From contig CACHBY010000017.1 of assembly GCA_902578175.1 (NCBI GenBank), forward strand, positions 1-12,682: DNA of 12,682 nt, written 5' to 3'. Shown here piece by piece: positions 1 to 7,260 of this stretch. Numbering within the stretch: the stretch's first letter is position 1; each line of letters starts with the position of its first letter. The DNA is from an uncultured Pelagibacteraceae bacterium (GTDB taxonomy: Bacteria > Pseudomonadota > Alphaproteobacteria > Pelagibacterales > Pelagibacteraceae). The notes under the pieces were generated by a model. That model made no database searches and was not told the DNA's origin. It saw only the letters and a program-made list of their open reading frames with translations. The translations under genes were made by a program, and so were the position numbers.

Positions 1-2
1 AT

Positions 3-233
3 GATATTAAAAAAAATTACTGGTTTACTTTAAATAGAGAAGATATTTCAAAATTCACTGGAAGAAATTTTTCAAAGTATATTATTTATTTAAACGGTGA
101 ATACAAAATTCCAAAACCAAGGGTGATAACTGCTAAAATTTCAAATAATCACAAGAAGTATGCAATTACCTGGTTTTCTATGGCGATTTCAATTCTTTTA
201 ATATATTTGTATTTTAGAAAAAAAAATTATTAA
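3..233 (+). CDS. SURF1 family cytochrome c oxidase assembly protein, C-terminal part (5' end outside window)
   Basis: An open frame enters from the left edge and ends at TAA 231-233, giving the last 76 residues of a protein. The end carries the SURF1 family signature: a segment reading SNNHKKYAITWFSM (residues about 47-60 of this fragment), where the family has PNNHLxYAxTWF, followed by a hydrophobic helix (about 55-71) and a short basic tail (RKKNY). SURF1 proteins have two membrane helices, and this would be the second. They assist haem insertion or assembly of aa3-type cytochrome c oxidase in the inner membrane. The family's leading proline is Ser47 here, a mild deviation. The stop codon directly abuts the thrC start, so the two are probably co-transcribed. 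The family call is good, but the N-terminus cannot be judged. Confidence 0.85.
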   Translation, partial: DIKKNYWFTLNREDISKFTGRNFSKYIIYLNGEYKIPKPRVITAKISNNHKKYAITWFSMAISILLIYLYFRKKNY

Positions 234-1616
234 ATGAGATACATAAGTACAAGAGACAAATCCAAAACCTTAGAATTTAAAGATGTTTTCATTAAAGGTC
301 TTGCCGATGATGGGGGCTTATTTATCCCAGAAACAGTTGTGAAATATAGCGAAAATGAAATCAGGGATTTTAAAAAACTTAGTTATTCAGAGTTAGCTAA
401 AAGAATTGTTTATCCATTTATAGGTAATTTTATGTCTGAAACTGAATTAAGTAAAACTATTGATAAATCTTACTCTACATTTAGAAAGGATAACGTTGTA
501 GATTTCATAAAGCTTGGAGATAGAACTGTATTAGAGTTGTTTCATGGTCCAACTTTAGCTTTTAAAGATGTAGCTATGCAACTTTTAGGTAACTTTTACG
601 AGTATTACCTAAATAATGAAAATCAAAAAATTAATATTGTTGTTGCCACATCAGGAGACACTGGTGCTGCAGCAATTGATGCAATTAAAGGTAAAAAAAA
701 TGTAAATATTTTCGTATTACATCCTGATAATCGTGTTTCACCTATTCAAAGAAAATTAATGACAACAGGTAAAGATGAAAACGTATTTAACATAGCTATA
801 AAGGGAAATTTTGATGATTGCCAAAATTTAGTTAAATCAATGTTTGCTGATAAGAAGTTTTCAAATGATATCAAAATGTCAGGAGTAAATTCTATTAATT
901 GGGCAAGGATTATTGCTCAAAGTGTCTACTATTTTTATAGTTATTTATTTTTTGAAAATACAAGTGAACAAATAAACTTTTCAGTACCAACAGGAAATTT
1001 TGGAGATGTTTATGCTGGATACTTAGCCAAAAAAATGGGTCTGCCTATTAATAAATTTATTGTTGCAACTAATCAAAACGACATTTTACATAGAGCAATA
1101 TCAAAAGGTAATTATGAGGCAGAAAAGGTTTCGGAAACTATTTCTCCTAGTATGGATATTCAAATAGCAAGCAATTTTGAGAGACTTATATTTGATCTTA
1201 ATAATGAGGACGACAAACAAACTTTATCTGATATGAAAAATATCAAAGAAAAGGGAAAATATTTAATTAGCGAGGATAAATTAAGTAAACTTAGAGAAAA
1301 TTTTTTATCAGCTAGAATGACTGAGGATGAGACCTTAGGGGTTATCAAGAATGTGTATGAAAAATTTTCTGTAGTTTTAGATCCACACACCGCTATTGGA
1401 TATGGAGCGTTTGATAAACATAACTTAAAAGGAAATAATATTGTGCTTGCAACTGCACATCCCTGTAAGTTTCCTGATGCTGTTTCCAAAGCCATAAATT
1501 TAAAATCTGATTTACCAAAAGAACTTGAGTTTATTTTGAATGAAAAAGAGGATTATGATATAATTGATAATAACTTAGAAAAAATTAAAAACTATATAAT
1601 AGGTAAAAATAAATGA
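234..1616 (+). CDS. thrC: Threonine synthase
   Basis: This PLP enzyme converts O-phosphohomoserine to threonine in the cytosol, the last step of the pathway whose previous step is thrB (2518-3483, opposite strand). The 460-residue length fits the long (yeast/E. coli-like) class. An N-terminal domain with DDGGLFIPE (about 25-33) is followed by HGPTLAFKD (104-112), in which Lys111 is the predicted PLP Schiff-base lysine. The phosphate-binding segment ATSGDTGAAA comes next, then the PTGNFGDVYAGYLAKKMGLP region and SPSMDIQIASNFERL. The ATG lies immediately after the SURF1 stop with no intergenic space, and the first residues MRYISTRD match the family start. The gene ends in an ATGA overlap with the peroxiredoxin (4 bp), which suggests translational coupling. 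No promoter is possible in the gap. The family assignment is firm. Confidence 0.97.
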   Translation: MRYISTRDKSKTLEFKDVFIKGLADDGGLFIPETVVKYSENEIRDFKKLSYSELAKRIVYPFIGNFMSETELSKTIDKSYSTFRKDNVVDFIKLGDRTVLELFHGPTLAFKDVAMQLLGNFYEYYLNNENQKINIVVATSGDTGAAAIDAIKGKKNVNIFVLHPDNRVSPIQRKLMTTGKDENVFNIAIKGNFDDCQNLVKSMFADKKFSNDIKMSGVNSINWARIIAQSVYYFYSYLFFENTSEQINFSVPTGNFGDVYAGYLAKKMGLPINKFIVATNQNDILHRAISKGNYEAEKVSETISPSMDIQIASNFERLIFDLNNEDDKQTLSDMKNIKEKGKYLISEDKLSKLRENFLSARMTEDETLGVIKNVYEKFSVVLDPHTAIGYGAFDKHNLKGNNIVLATAHPCKFPDAVSKAINLKSDLPKELEFILNEKEDYDIIDNNLEKIKNYIIGKNK

Positions 1617-2101
1617 AGCTTAAAGAAGGCGAACAAGTTCCAAATTCAGAATTTTATTATTTAGATTCAAGTGGAGCCGCAAAAAAAATAACCACAGCAG
1701 AAGTTTTTAAAAATCACAAATCAATTGTGATTGGTGTTCCTGGAGCATTTACCAAAGTTTGTTCCGCAAAACATCTCCCAGGATATGTTGATAATTATGA
1801 GGAAGCGAAGAATAAAGGTGTTACAAAAATTATATGTGTTTCGGTTAATGATCCAAATGTGATGAAAGCATGGGGTGAAAGTCAAAAAGTTGAAGATAAA
1901 ATATTTATGGCTGCTGATCCATACTGTGAATTTACTAAATCAATTGGTGCAGAAATAGATAGACATGATCGAGGTCAGGGGATGAGGTCAGCAAGATATA
2001 CGATGTTAGTTGAAGACAACGTTGTAAAGAAAATAAAAGCAGAAGAAGATACTGCTACTTGTGAAATTTCAGCAGCTCAAAATTTTTTAAAATTAATCTA
2101 A
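1613..2101 (+). CDS. Peroxiredoxin, Prx5 (AhpC/TSA redoxin) type
   Basis: A thiol peroxidase of 162 residues, the normal length for single-domain Prx5 proteins, which reduce H2O2 and organic hydroperoxides. The active-site segment is GVPGAFTKVCSAKHLPGYV: Pro43, Thr47 and the peroxidatic Cys50 fit the PxxxTxxC motif. Lys48 replaces the usual proline of GAFTPxCS. The conserved arginine appears in SARYTMLVED. A cysteine near the end (Cys150, in TATCEIS) sits where the resolving cysteine of atypical 2-Cys human PRDX5 lies, so an intramolecular disulfide is plausible. Cys76 and Cys105 are also present. The start overlaps the thrC stop (ATGA). The 3' end overlaps the convergent rnhA gene by 9 bp. 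The reductant (thioredoxin or glutaredoxin) cannot be told from the sequence. Confidence 0.95.
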   Translation: MKLKEGEQVPNSEFYYLDSSGAAKKITTAEVFKNHKSIVIGVPGAFTKVCSAKHLPGYVDNYEEAKNKGVTKIICVSVNDPNVMKAWGESQKVEDKIFMAADPYCEFTKSIGAEIDRHDRGQGMRSARYTMLVEDNVVKKIKAEEDTATCEISAAQNFLKLI

Positions 2102-2518
2102 ATTAGCAGCTTTTTTTGCTAGTAAATCTACCTCTTCATTTAAAGGATTTCCGTCATGAGCTTTAACCCAATTCCACTTGATATTAAGTGATTTATTTAA
2201 ATTATATAAATCAATCCATAAATCTTTATTTTTAACATCCTCTTTTTTTGAAGTTTTCCAATTATTACTCAACCAAGTATTTATCCATTCAGTTATTCCA
2301 TTTTTTACATATTGAGAGTCTGTATAGATTTTTATTTCAACACCAGGTTTCATATTTTTCAAAGCATTAATCGGAGCTAGTAACTCCATTCTATTATTTG
2401 TCGTATTTTTTTCGTTGCCACTTATTTTTTTTATTTCTTTTCCATCATTTATAATTGCAGCCCATCCACCGTTACCTGGATTTGTCAAACAAGAACCATC
2501 TGTATAAATTGTAATCAT
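2093..2518 (-). CDS. rnhA: Ribonuclease HI
   Basis: This 141-residue enzyme cuts the RNA strand of RNA-DNA hybrids (R-loops, replication primers). All catalytic residues can be placed: Asp7 in IYTDGSC, Glu45 in NNRMELLA, Asp67 in IYTDSQYVKNG, His121 in VKAHDGNPLNEE and Asp131 in EEVDLLAKKA, corresponding to E. coli D10, E48, D70, H124 and D134. It has the WxxxWxxxxWKTS basic-protrusion region typical of the bacterial HI type (about 78-90). The usual HxGHxxN loop reads HDGNPLN, a common variant. The ATG shares one base with the thrB stop (TAATG), so translation is probably coupled. It is the last gene of the long minus-strand run. Its 3' end overlaps the convergent peroxiredoxin gene by 9 bp. 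Confidence 0.97.
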   Translation of the reverse strand: MITIYTDGSCLTNPGNGGWAAIINDGKEIKKISGNEKNTTNNRMELLAPINALKNMKPGVEIKIYTDSQYVKNGITEWINTWLSNNWKTSKKEDVKNKDLWIDLYNLNKSLNIKWNWVKAHDGNPLNEEVDLLAKKAANLD

Positions 2519-3483
2519 TAAATTAAATAATCTTTAAAATTATTAAAATTGTTATGGGTAATTAGTTTTTGATAATATTCGTTTGGATCTTTAATTTTGA
2601 TTAAAGCAGTCTTTGGAGTATTTGTATAATCATACAGCCTAGTTAACAAATATCTAAGAGCAGCACCTCTACATAAAATATTTAAATTATTTCTTTCATT
2701 TAATTTAATTTTCTTAACACTGTTGTAGCCCTTGATTAACTTACTAACCTTATTTTTATTAATTATAAATTTTTCATTTTTTTTATCAAAACAAAGTGCG
2801 TTTATACAGATAGCTATCTCATACATATAGTAATCATTGGCAGCAAAGTAAAAGTCAATAATTCCAGACAAATTATTTTTGTTAAAAAAAATATTATCTA
2901 CAAATAAATCACCATGAATAATTCCAGAGGGAAGTTTTTTTGGCCAATTTTTTTTAATATCATTAAAGTTGTTAAATAAAAATTTTTTCAAATTTGATTT
3001 TTTATTCGATTTAAATTTAATACTCTGGAGCAAAGGTTTTAGATACCTTACTCCCATTGAATTTTTTCTTGTTAATTTTATTTTTTTTGTTACCAGATGC
3101 ATTTTGGCTATTGTTTTTCCAATGGCATAGCATTCACTTTCGTTTACTTTTTTTTTATCTTTTCCTTTTAAAAAAGTAACAATACAGGCACTTTTATTTT
3201 TTAGTTTAATTAAATAATTCTTATTTTTAGTTTTAAGTGGTCTTGGACAATTAATTTTTGAGTCATTTAAATGATCCATTAGTTTCATAAAAAAAGGGAT
3301 TTCCTTTGGAAGAACTCTTTTTTCAAAAATTGTGAGAATAAATTTTTTATTTTTTGAATTTAAAATATAATTTGTGTTTTCAATTCCTTTAGTAATTCCT
3401 TGGAAAGTTAAAATTTTTTCGATATTAAACTTATTGTTTATTATATCTATATCTCTCTGATTTATTTTTGTATATACAGCCAT
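2518..3483 (-). CDS. thrB: Homoserine kinase, APH-fold (alphaproteobacterial ThrB)
   Basis: It phosphorylates homoserine with ATP to give O-phosphohomoserine, the substrate of ThrC (234-1616). At 321 residues it belongs to the aminoglycoside-phosphotransferase-like type of homoserine kinase, not the GHMP type of E. coli. Visible landmarks are the N-terminal MAVYTKI, the nucleotide-binding region GITKGIENTNYIL (about 29-41) with ILTIFEKRV, the catalytic loop IIHGDLFVDNIFF (His190, Asp192, Asn197), the metal-binding SGIIDFYFA (Asp210), AICINALCF, and the late RGAALRYLLTRLYDY block, all in the order found in this family. It abuts ispH with no gap and shares one base with rnhA. The order ispH-thrB-rnhA is common in alphaproteobacteria. 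The protein is unusually rich in Lys and Asn, in line with the base composition. Confidence 0.95.
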   Translation of the reverse strand: MAVYTKINQRDIDIINNKFNIEKILTFQGITKGIENTNYILNSKNKKFILTIFEKRVLPKEIPFFMKLMDHLNDSKINCPRPLKTKNKNYLIKLKNKSACIVTFLKGKDKKKVNESECYAIGKTIAKMHLVTKKIKLTRKNSMGVRYLKPLLQSIKFKSNKKSNLKKFLFNNFNDIKKNWPKKLPSGIIHGDLFVDNIFFNKNNLSGIIDFYFAANDYYMYEIAICINALCFDKKNEKFIINKNKVSKLIKGYNSVKKIKLNERNNLNILCRGAALRYLLTRLYDYTNTPKTALIKIKDPNEYYQKLITHNNFNNFKDYLI

Positions 3484-4428
3484 TTAATTTAATTTTTTAG
3501 GAACTTTAAAAACTACATTTTCTTTTATAATTTCTACTTCCTCGACATTTATAGAAAACTTTTTTTTTAATTCATCAATAAAATTTTTTACTAGTATTTC
3601 AGGTGCCGATGCTCCCGATGATATACCAATTGTATTTGAATTTTCTATTAGATCAAAAGGGATCTCACTCTCAGAATGAAAAAGTTGTGAGTTTTGACAT
3701 CCAGATTTTTTGGCTACCTCAACAAGTCTAACTGAGTTTGAAGAATTTCTACTACCTATCACAAAAAATACGTCACACTTTTTTGCAATATTTTTAACCG
3801 CTACTTGTCTATTTGTTGTTGCGTAACAAATATCGTCTTTTGCTGGCTCTCTAATATTAGAAAATTTATTTTTCAAAATATTTATTATTTCCTTTGTGTC
3901 ATCAACAGACAATGTTGTTTGAGTTATATAAGCCAATTTTTCATTTTTATCTGTTTTATATTTCATTGCTTCAACTTCATTCTGAACTAAGTCAATAGAT
4001 CCTTTTGTTAGTTGGCCCATAGTTCCTATAACTTCTGGATGGTTCTCATGACCGATCAAAATAATGTGATAACCAGCTTTATTTAAGTTTTCTGCTTCTC
4101 TATGAACTTTAGAAACTAACGGACATGTGGCATCTACATAAGTCATTTTATAATTTTGAGCATCTTTTGGTATTTTTTTTGGAACGCCGTGAGCAGAAAA
4201 AATAACAGGTCTAGATTTGTCATCAATTTCTTCTAACTCTTCAACAAAGATAGCTCCTTTATTTTTTAAATCATCAACAACATGCTTGTTGTGAACAATT
4301 TCATGCCTAACATAAACTGGTGACCCATATTTTAGTATAGATTTTTCTACTATTTCTATGGCTCTTTCAACGCCAGCACAAAATCCTCTTGGGGCAGAGA
4401 GCAAAATTTTAATTTGTTTGTTTTTCAT
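3484..4428 (-). CDS. ispH: 4-hydroxy-3-methylbut-2-enyl diphosphate reductase (IspH/LytB)
   Basis: The last enzyme of the MEP isoprenoid pathway. It is a [4Fe-4S] protein that reduces HMBPP to IPP and DMAPP in the cytosol. The 314-residue length is normal. The three cluster cysteines are Cys17 (APRGFCAGV), Cys102 (DATCPLVSKVH) and Cys201 (DICYATTNRQ). Substrate-site residues His42, His80 (FSAHGVP), His130 and Glu132 (GHENHPEV) are all present, as is the SSGASAPE block near the C-terminus. The start overlaps the blh 3' end by 20 bp, and the stop abuts the thrB ATG. Lying directly behind crtI-crtB-crtY-blh, it places C5 precursor supply in the same transcription unit as carotenoid and retinal synthesis. 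That shared unit is inference from spacing, and the ispH-thrB pairing itself is an old alphaproteobacterial arrangement. Confidence 0.98.
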   Translation of the reverse strand: MKNKQIKILLSAPRGFCAGVERAIEIVEKSILKYGSPVYVRHEIVHNKHVVDDLKNKGAIFVEELEEIDDKSRPVIFSAHGVPKKIPKDAQNYKMTYVDATCPLVSKVHREAENLNKAGYHIILIGHENHPEVIGTMGQLTKGSIDLVQNEVEAMKYKTDKNEKLAYITQTTLSVDDTKEIINILKNKFSNIREPAKDDICYATTNRQVAVKNIAKKCDVFFVIGSRNSSNSVRLVEVAKKSGCQNSQLFHSESEIPFDLIENSNTIGISSGASAPEILVKNFIDELKKKFSINVEEVEIIKENVVFKVPKKLN

Positions 4429-5356
4429 TTTTCTCTAAAAAATATTCCAGCAATATATGTGGAAAGGTTAAAGACGCCAAACCAATAAAAATTATTTTTA
4501 AGATTGCATTATCTACATAATTTACATCATTTAATAAAAACAAAACAATTATTGAAATAATGATTGTTAAAAAAGTTAATGGTAAAGCCTTTATAACAAA
4601 TAATTTTAAGCCATTTTTTAAATTGTTTTCATCAAGGTCTATCGCAAGAGAAATAGAGTGCCTTATTGAATGTAAAAAGCAAAAATAAATTGTAAAAGCC
4701 GTTAAAGGATTAAAATAATAATTTAAAATTATTATTGAGAAATAATCAAAAAAAATTGTAAATTTTTTTAATTCAAACTTATCAAGAAATAAAAATATAT
4801 TTGATAATGAACTCAAAATTATTGCTATCTCGATTATTTTTTTTTCTTCTAAAAATTCTAAGAATAAGTAAAAATTTTCATTAACTACAAGTAATGATTT
4901 GAATATTTTTACAGTATCATCAAAATGAAAAAAGAGTGGTGCAAGAATAATAAGCAAACCTTTTAAAAGGTATAATAATTGAGTTATATACGATTTTTTG
5001 TTTATTAAAAATTGAGTATCTTCTTTACCGAAATGAAAAGCTGCAACTGAAAGAAAAATTAAGAGTGTAGATGCAGGAAATAGCAACCAAATAAAAATGA
5101 CAATTAGTGCAATAAAAATATAAACAATATAGAAAATATATATTCCTTCAAAATTAAATATCTTAAGTAGTTTTTTACCTTTAATGTTATCTAATGCACC
5201 GTGTGAAACTCCAATAGTTAAAATTAAAAATAAACATATTGTTGACGAAATATCTAAATAATTAAATTTGAACATCACAACAGAAAATAGGTTAATTAAC
5301 AAAAAAAATATAAACGAATGATTAAGGTTAATTTTTTTAATTAATTGATTAGTCAT
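4409..5356 (-). CDS. blh: Brp/Blh family beta-carotene 15,15'-dioxygenase (retinal-forming)
   Basis: An integral membrane enzyme that splits beta-carotene into two molecules of retinal, the rhodopsin chromophore. It has 315 residues with many hydrophobic segments (roughly 14-30, 38-50, 72-93, 96-108, 125-143, 174-190, 200-228 and two more near the C-terminus). The iron-binding histidines of the family can be placed: His52 in GVSHGALD, His108 in AAFHFGKEDT, and His229 and His233 in FLHSIRHS. Its position after crtI-crtB-crtY, which end in beta-carotene, supports the role. The ATG directly follows the crtY stop, and the 3' end overlaps ispH by 20 bp. The protein is strongly enriched in Ile, Phe, Leu and Lys. 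No rhodopsin gene lies in the window, so the target opsin must be encoded elsewhere. Confidence 0.93.
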   Translation of the reverse strand: MTNQLIKKINLNHSFIFFLLINLFSVVMFKFNYLDISSTICLFLILTIGVSHGALDNIKGKKLLKIFNFEGIYIFYIVYIFIALIVIFIWLLFPASTLLIFLSVAAFHFGKEDTQFLINKKSYITQLLYLLKGLLIILAPLFFHFDDTVKIFKSLLVVNENFYLFLEFLEEKKIIEIAIILSSLSNIFLFLDKFELKKFTIFFDYFSIIILNYYFNPLTAFTIYFCFLHSIRHSISLAIDLDENNLKNGLKLFVIKALPLTFLTIIISIIVLFLLNDVNYVDNAILKIIFIGLASLTFPHILLEYFLEKNEKQTN

Positions 5357-6421
5357 TTAAAATAATTCTTTTAAAAACTTCCATTTAGGCATTTTTAAAA
5401 TTATTTCTAAATCTTCCAAAAAATTGCTTTTATTGGATAAGAAATTAATAGCGGTCTTAGGCGAACTATTGAACATTTTAAAGAAAATTTCTCCCATATC
5501 TGAAGAGTTATTTCTTAAAACTTTCAAAAATATATTGTCCAAAAAATCATATTTTTTTTTAATTTTAAACAATTTAGCTTTAGAAATATTTTCAATGTTT
5601 TCTACTATATATTTACTGTGTTCCTGAATATTTAAAAATGTATAACCAGTACTTAATCTTGTCATATCACCTGCTGATCCAATATTTATTTCATTAAATT
5701 TTTTAAGATTTTTATTTCTAAATAGAGGTATAGAGCCTTCTTCTTTAAAATTGATTTTATAATTTTTGACATTTAAATGGTTTTTTAAGTATTGATCTAT
5801 TTGATTATTATAATCTTTTATATTTTCATTACTTAAATTTGATATCCAGGTAGTTTCCACGAGTGCATTTTTTTTTGTGAAAGGGAGAGTATAAAAAAAA
5901 TGAACCTCATTTTTTTGATCACAAGCAAAGTCCATTAAGTTAAATATTTGGTCATCAAAAAAATCTTTTTCAGTTTCTATCTCTACACCACTAAAATGTT
6001 GCCATAAATTATTTGGTTTATTTTCAAAATTTGGAACGCTGTTAAATATTATTGAATTTGATAATTCAACATCATTAATATTTTTAAAAAATTTTATATT
6101 TTCATTTAATTTAAGTTTTAAAAGGATTTTGTCATAAAATTTTCCACTATCTATTGATTGATAAGGTGTTAGCTTACAATCAATAAACTTCGTATCATTA
6201 GATTTGTTTATAGAGAAATTATCCCAACTTTTTTTGACACAATCATCAAAATTATGTGGAAATACTTTCCAAAATGACCAAGTTTTATCTCTTTTATATT
6301 CATCTCTAGGCTCAATTATAGCCAAAGATTTATTTTTTAATTTATCAGAAATTTCAAGTTCATAAGCTAAAGACAAACCTGCACAACCACCACCAACAAT
6401 TATATAATCAAAATCTTTCAT
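5357..6421 (-). CDS. crtY: Lycopene beta-cyclase, CrtY type
   Basis: A flavoprotein that cyclises both ends of lycopene to give beta-carotene. The N-terminus is a dinucleotide-binding fold, DYIIVGGGCAGLSLA (about 5-19), with an acidic end in IIEPRD. Family blocks follow in order: DKTWSFW (about 65-71), LWQHFSGVEIETE (about 139-151), LMDF...FFYTLPF...ALVETTW (about 162-192), and GSAGDMTRLSTGYTF (about 248-262), where the TGY segment is strongly conserved. At 354 residues it is at the short end for bacterial CrtY (usually about 380-390), with no obvious truncation. The start overlaps the crtB end by 14 bp, and the stop abuts the blh ATG. The enzyme is probably membrane-associated, working on lipid-soluble carotenoids. 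The fused-domain (CrtYcd) type is excluded by the FAD fold. Confidence 0.94.
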   Translation of the reverse strand: MKDFDYIIVGGGCAGLSLAYELEISDKLKNKSLAIIEPRDEYKRDKTWSFWKVFPHNFDDCVKKSWDNFSINKSNDTKFIDCKLTPYQSIDSGKFYDKILLKLKLNENIKFFKNINDVELSNSIIFNSVPNFENKPNNLWQHFSGVEIETEKDFFDDQIFNLMDFACDQKNEVHFFYTLPFTKKNALVETTWISNLSNENIKDYNNQIDQYLKNHLNVKNYKINFKEEGSIPLFRNKNLKKFNEINIGSAGDMTRLSTGYTFLNIQEHSKYIVENIENISKAKLFKIKKKYDFLDNIFLKVLRNNSSDMGEIFFKMFNSSPKTAINFLSNKSNFLEDLEIILKMPKWKFLKELF

Positions 6422-7259
6422 TTAAATTTATCTCTTCATTAATTAATGAATGATCATGTTCAATGTTATTGTCATTTTTATTTGTAAATGTTAAAATTAT
6501 TAAATCAAAAATTGATAAAAAAGTTTCAATAATTTTTTCAATTTTTGTTACATAAATTTTTCCAGAATCTTTATAATTTTCTATATTATTTTTATTAAGT
6601 ATTTTGTATCCAATTTTTCTATATACTCGTCTTGCAACTAAAATAGAAAATCTGAAACTTAAAGGTATTTCTTTAATTGAGTAAAAAGAATTTTCATAAA
6701 ATTTTTCAGACAAAGAAATAGTAGATTTAATGTCGTTGAAATTTTCTTTGATATAACTTCTTTTGTTATTTTTATCTTCAATTACATCCCTTGAAATATT
6801 GGTAAGCTGCATTGCTATTCCAAGATCGATAGCTGATTTTAAGGAATTTATCTTTTTAACTTTTAAAATTTTTGCCATCATTAAACCGACTGTACCTGCT
6901 ACTCTATAAGAGTATATTAATAACTCTTTTTTTGATTTTAATTCTACTCTTTCTTTTATATCTGAATTAATCCCATCAAATAAATCATTAATTACTTTTG
7001 TTGAAATATTAAATTCATCTATAAGTTCCCAAATATTTTTAATGACAATGTTTTGAAAGTTTTTATTTAAAAAATCTTTCTTAAAGTTTTGAAATTTAAT
7101 TATTTTGTCTTCTAATTTTCCTGGATCATCAGCAATATTGTCTGCTTTTCTGCAAAAATCATAAAGTGCAGAGCATTTCTCGTAAGTTTTTTTCGGCAAA
7201 AAAAAACCAGCCCAGTTAAATGATTTCGCATATCTTGCTAAATAATTTTTAGTTAACAT
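6408..7259 (-). CDS. crtB: Phytoene synthase
   Basis: It condenses two GGPP molecules head to head into 15-cis-phytoene, the committed step of carotenoid synthesis. The protein has 283 residues of the all-helical trans-prenyltransferase fold. The first aspartate-rich motif is CRKADNIADD (Asp40 and Asp44 keep DxxxD, while Asn41 stands where many bacterial enzymes have Asp). The second is NISRDVIEDKNNKRSY (Asp158 and Asp162). The YSYRVAGTVGLMM block (about 116-128) matches the family YCxxVAGxVG. Squalene or dehydrosqualene synthase is the main alternative, but the context with CrtI, CrtY and Blh favours phytoene. The C-terminal 30 residues are polar and not recognisably conserved. One base separates it from the crtI stop, and it overlaps crtY by 14 bp. 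No GGPP synthase gene is present nearby in the window. Confidence 0.94.
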   Translation of the reverse strand: MLTKNYLARYAKSFNWAGFFLPKKTYEKCSALYDFCRKADNIADDPGKLEDKIIKFQNFKKDFLNKNFQNIVIKNIWELIDEFNISTKVINDLFDGINSDIKERVELKSKKELLIYSYRVAGTVGLMMAKILKVKKINSLKSAIDLGIAMQLTNISRDVIEDKNNKRSYIKENFNDIKSTISLSEKFYENSFYSIKEIPLSFRFSILVARRVYRKIGYKILNKNNIENYKDSGKIYVTKIEKIIETFLSIFDLIILTFTNKNDNNIEHDHSLINEEINLNERF

Positions 7260-7260
7260 T

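Noticed and set aside
1160..1495. A 111-codon minus-strand open frame inside thrC
   Set aside because: It lies wholly antisense to a well-conserved thrC, and its product resembles no family I recognise.
2104..2121. Rho-independent terminator after the peroxiredoxin gene
   Set aside because: Only a 5-bp core stem with a T-rich loop and no T run after it, so it is kept as a note in the findings rather than as a feature.
3805..3990. Small plus-strand frame opposite ispH; similar ones at 5424-5627, 7749-7934, 8981-9169 and 11244-11435
   Set aside because: All lie antisense to conserved genes, show hydrophobic low-complexity translations expected from A-rich coding strands, and have no ribosome-binding site or family resemblance.
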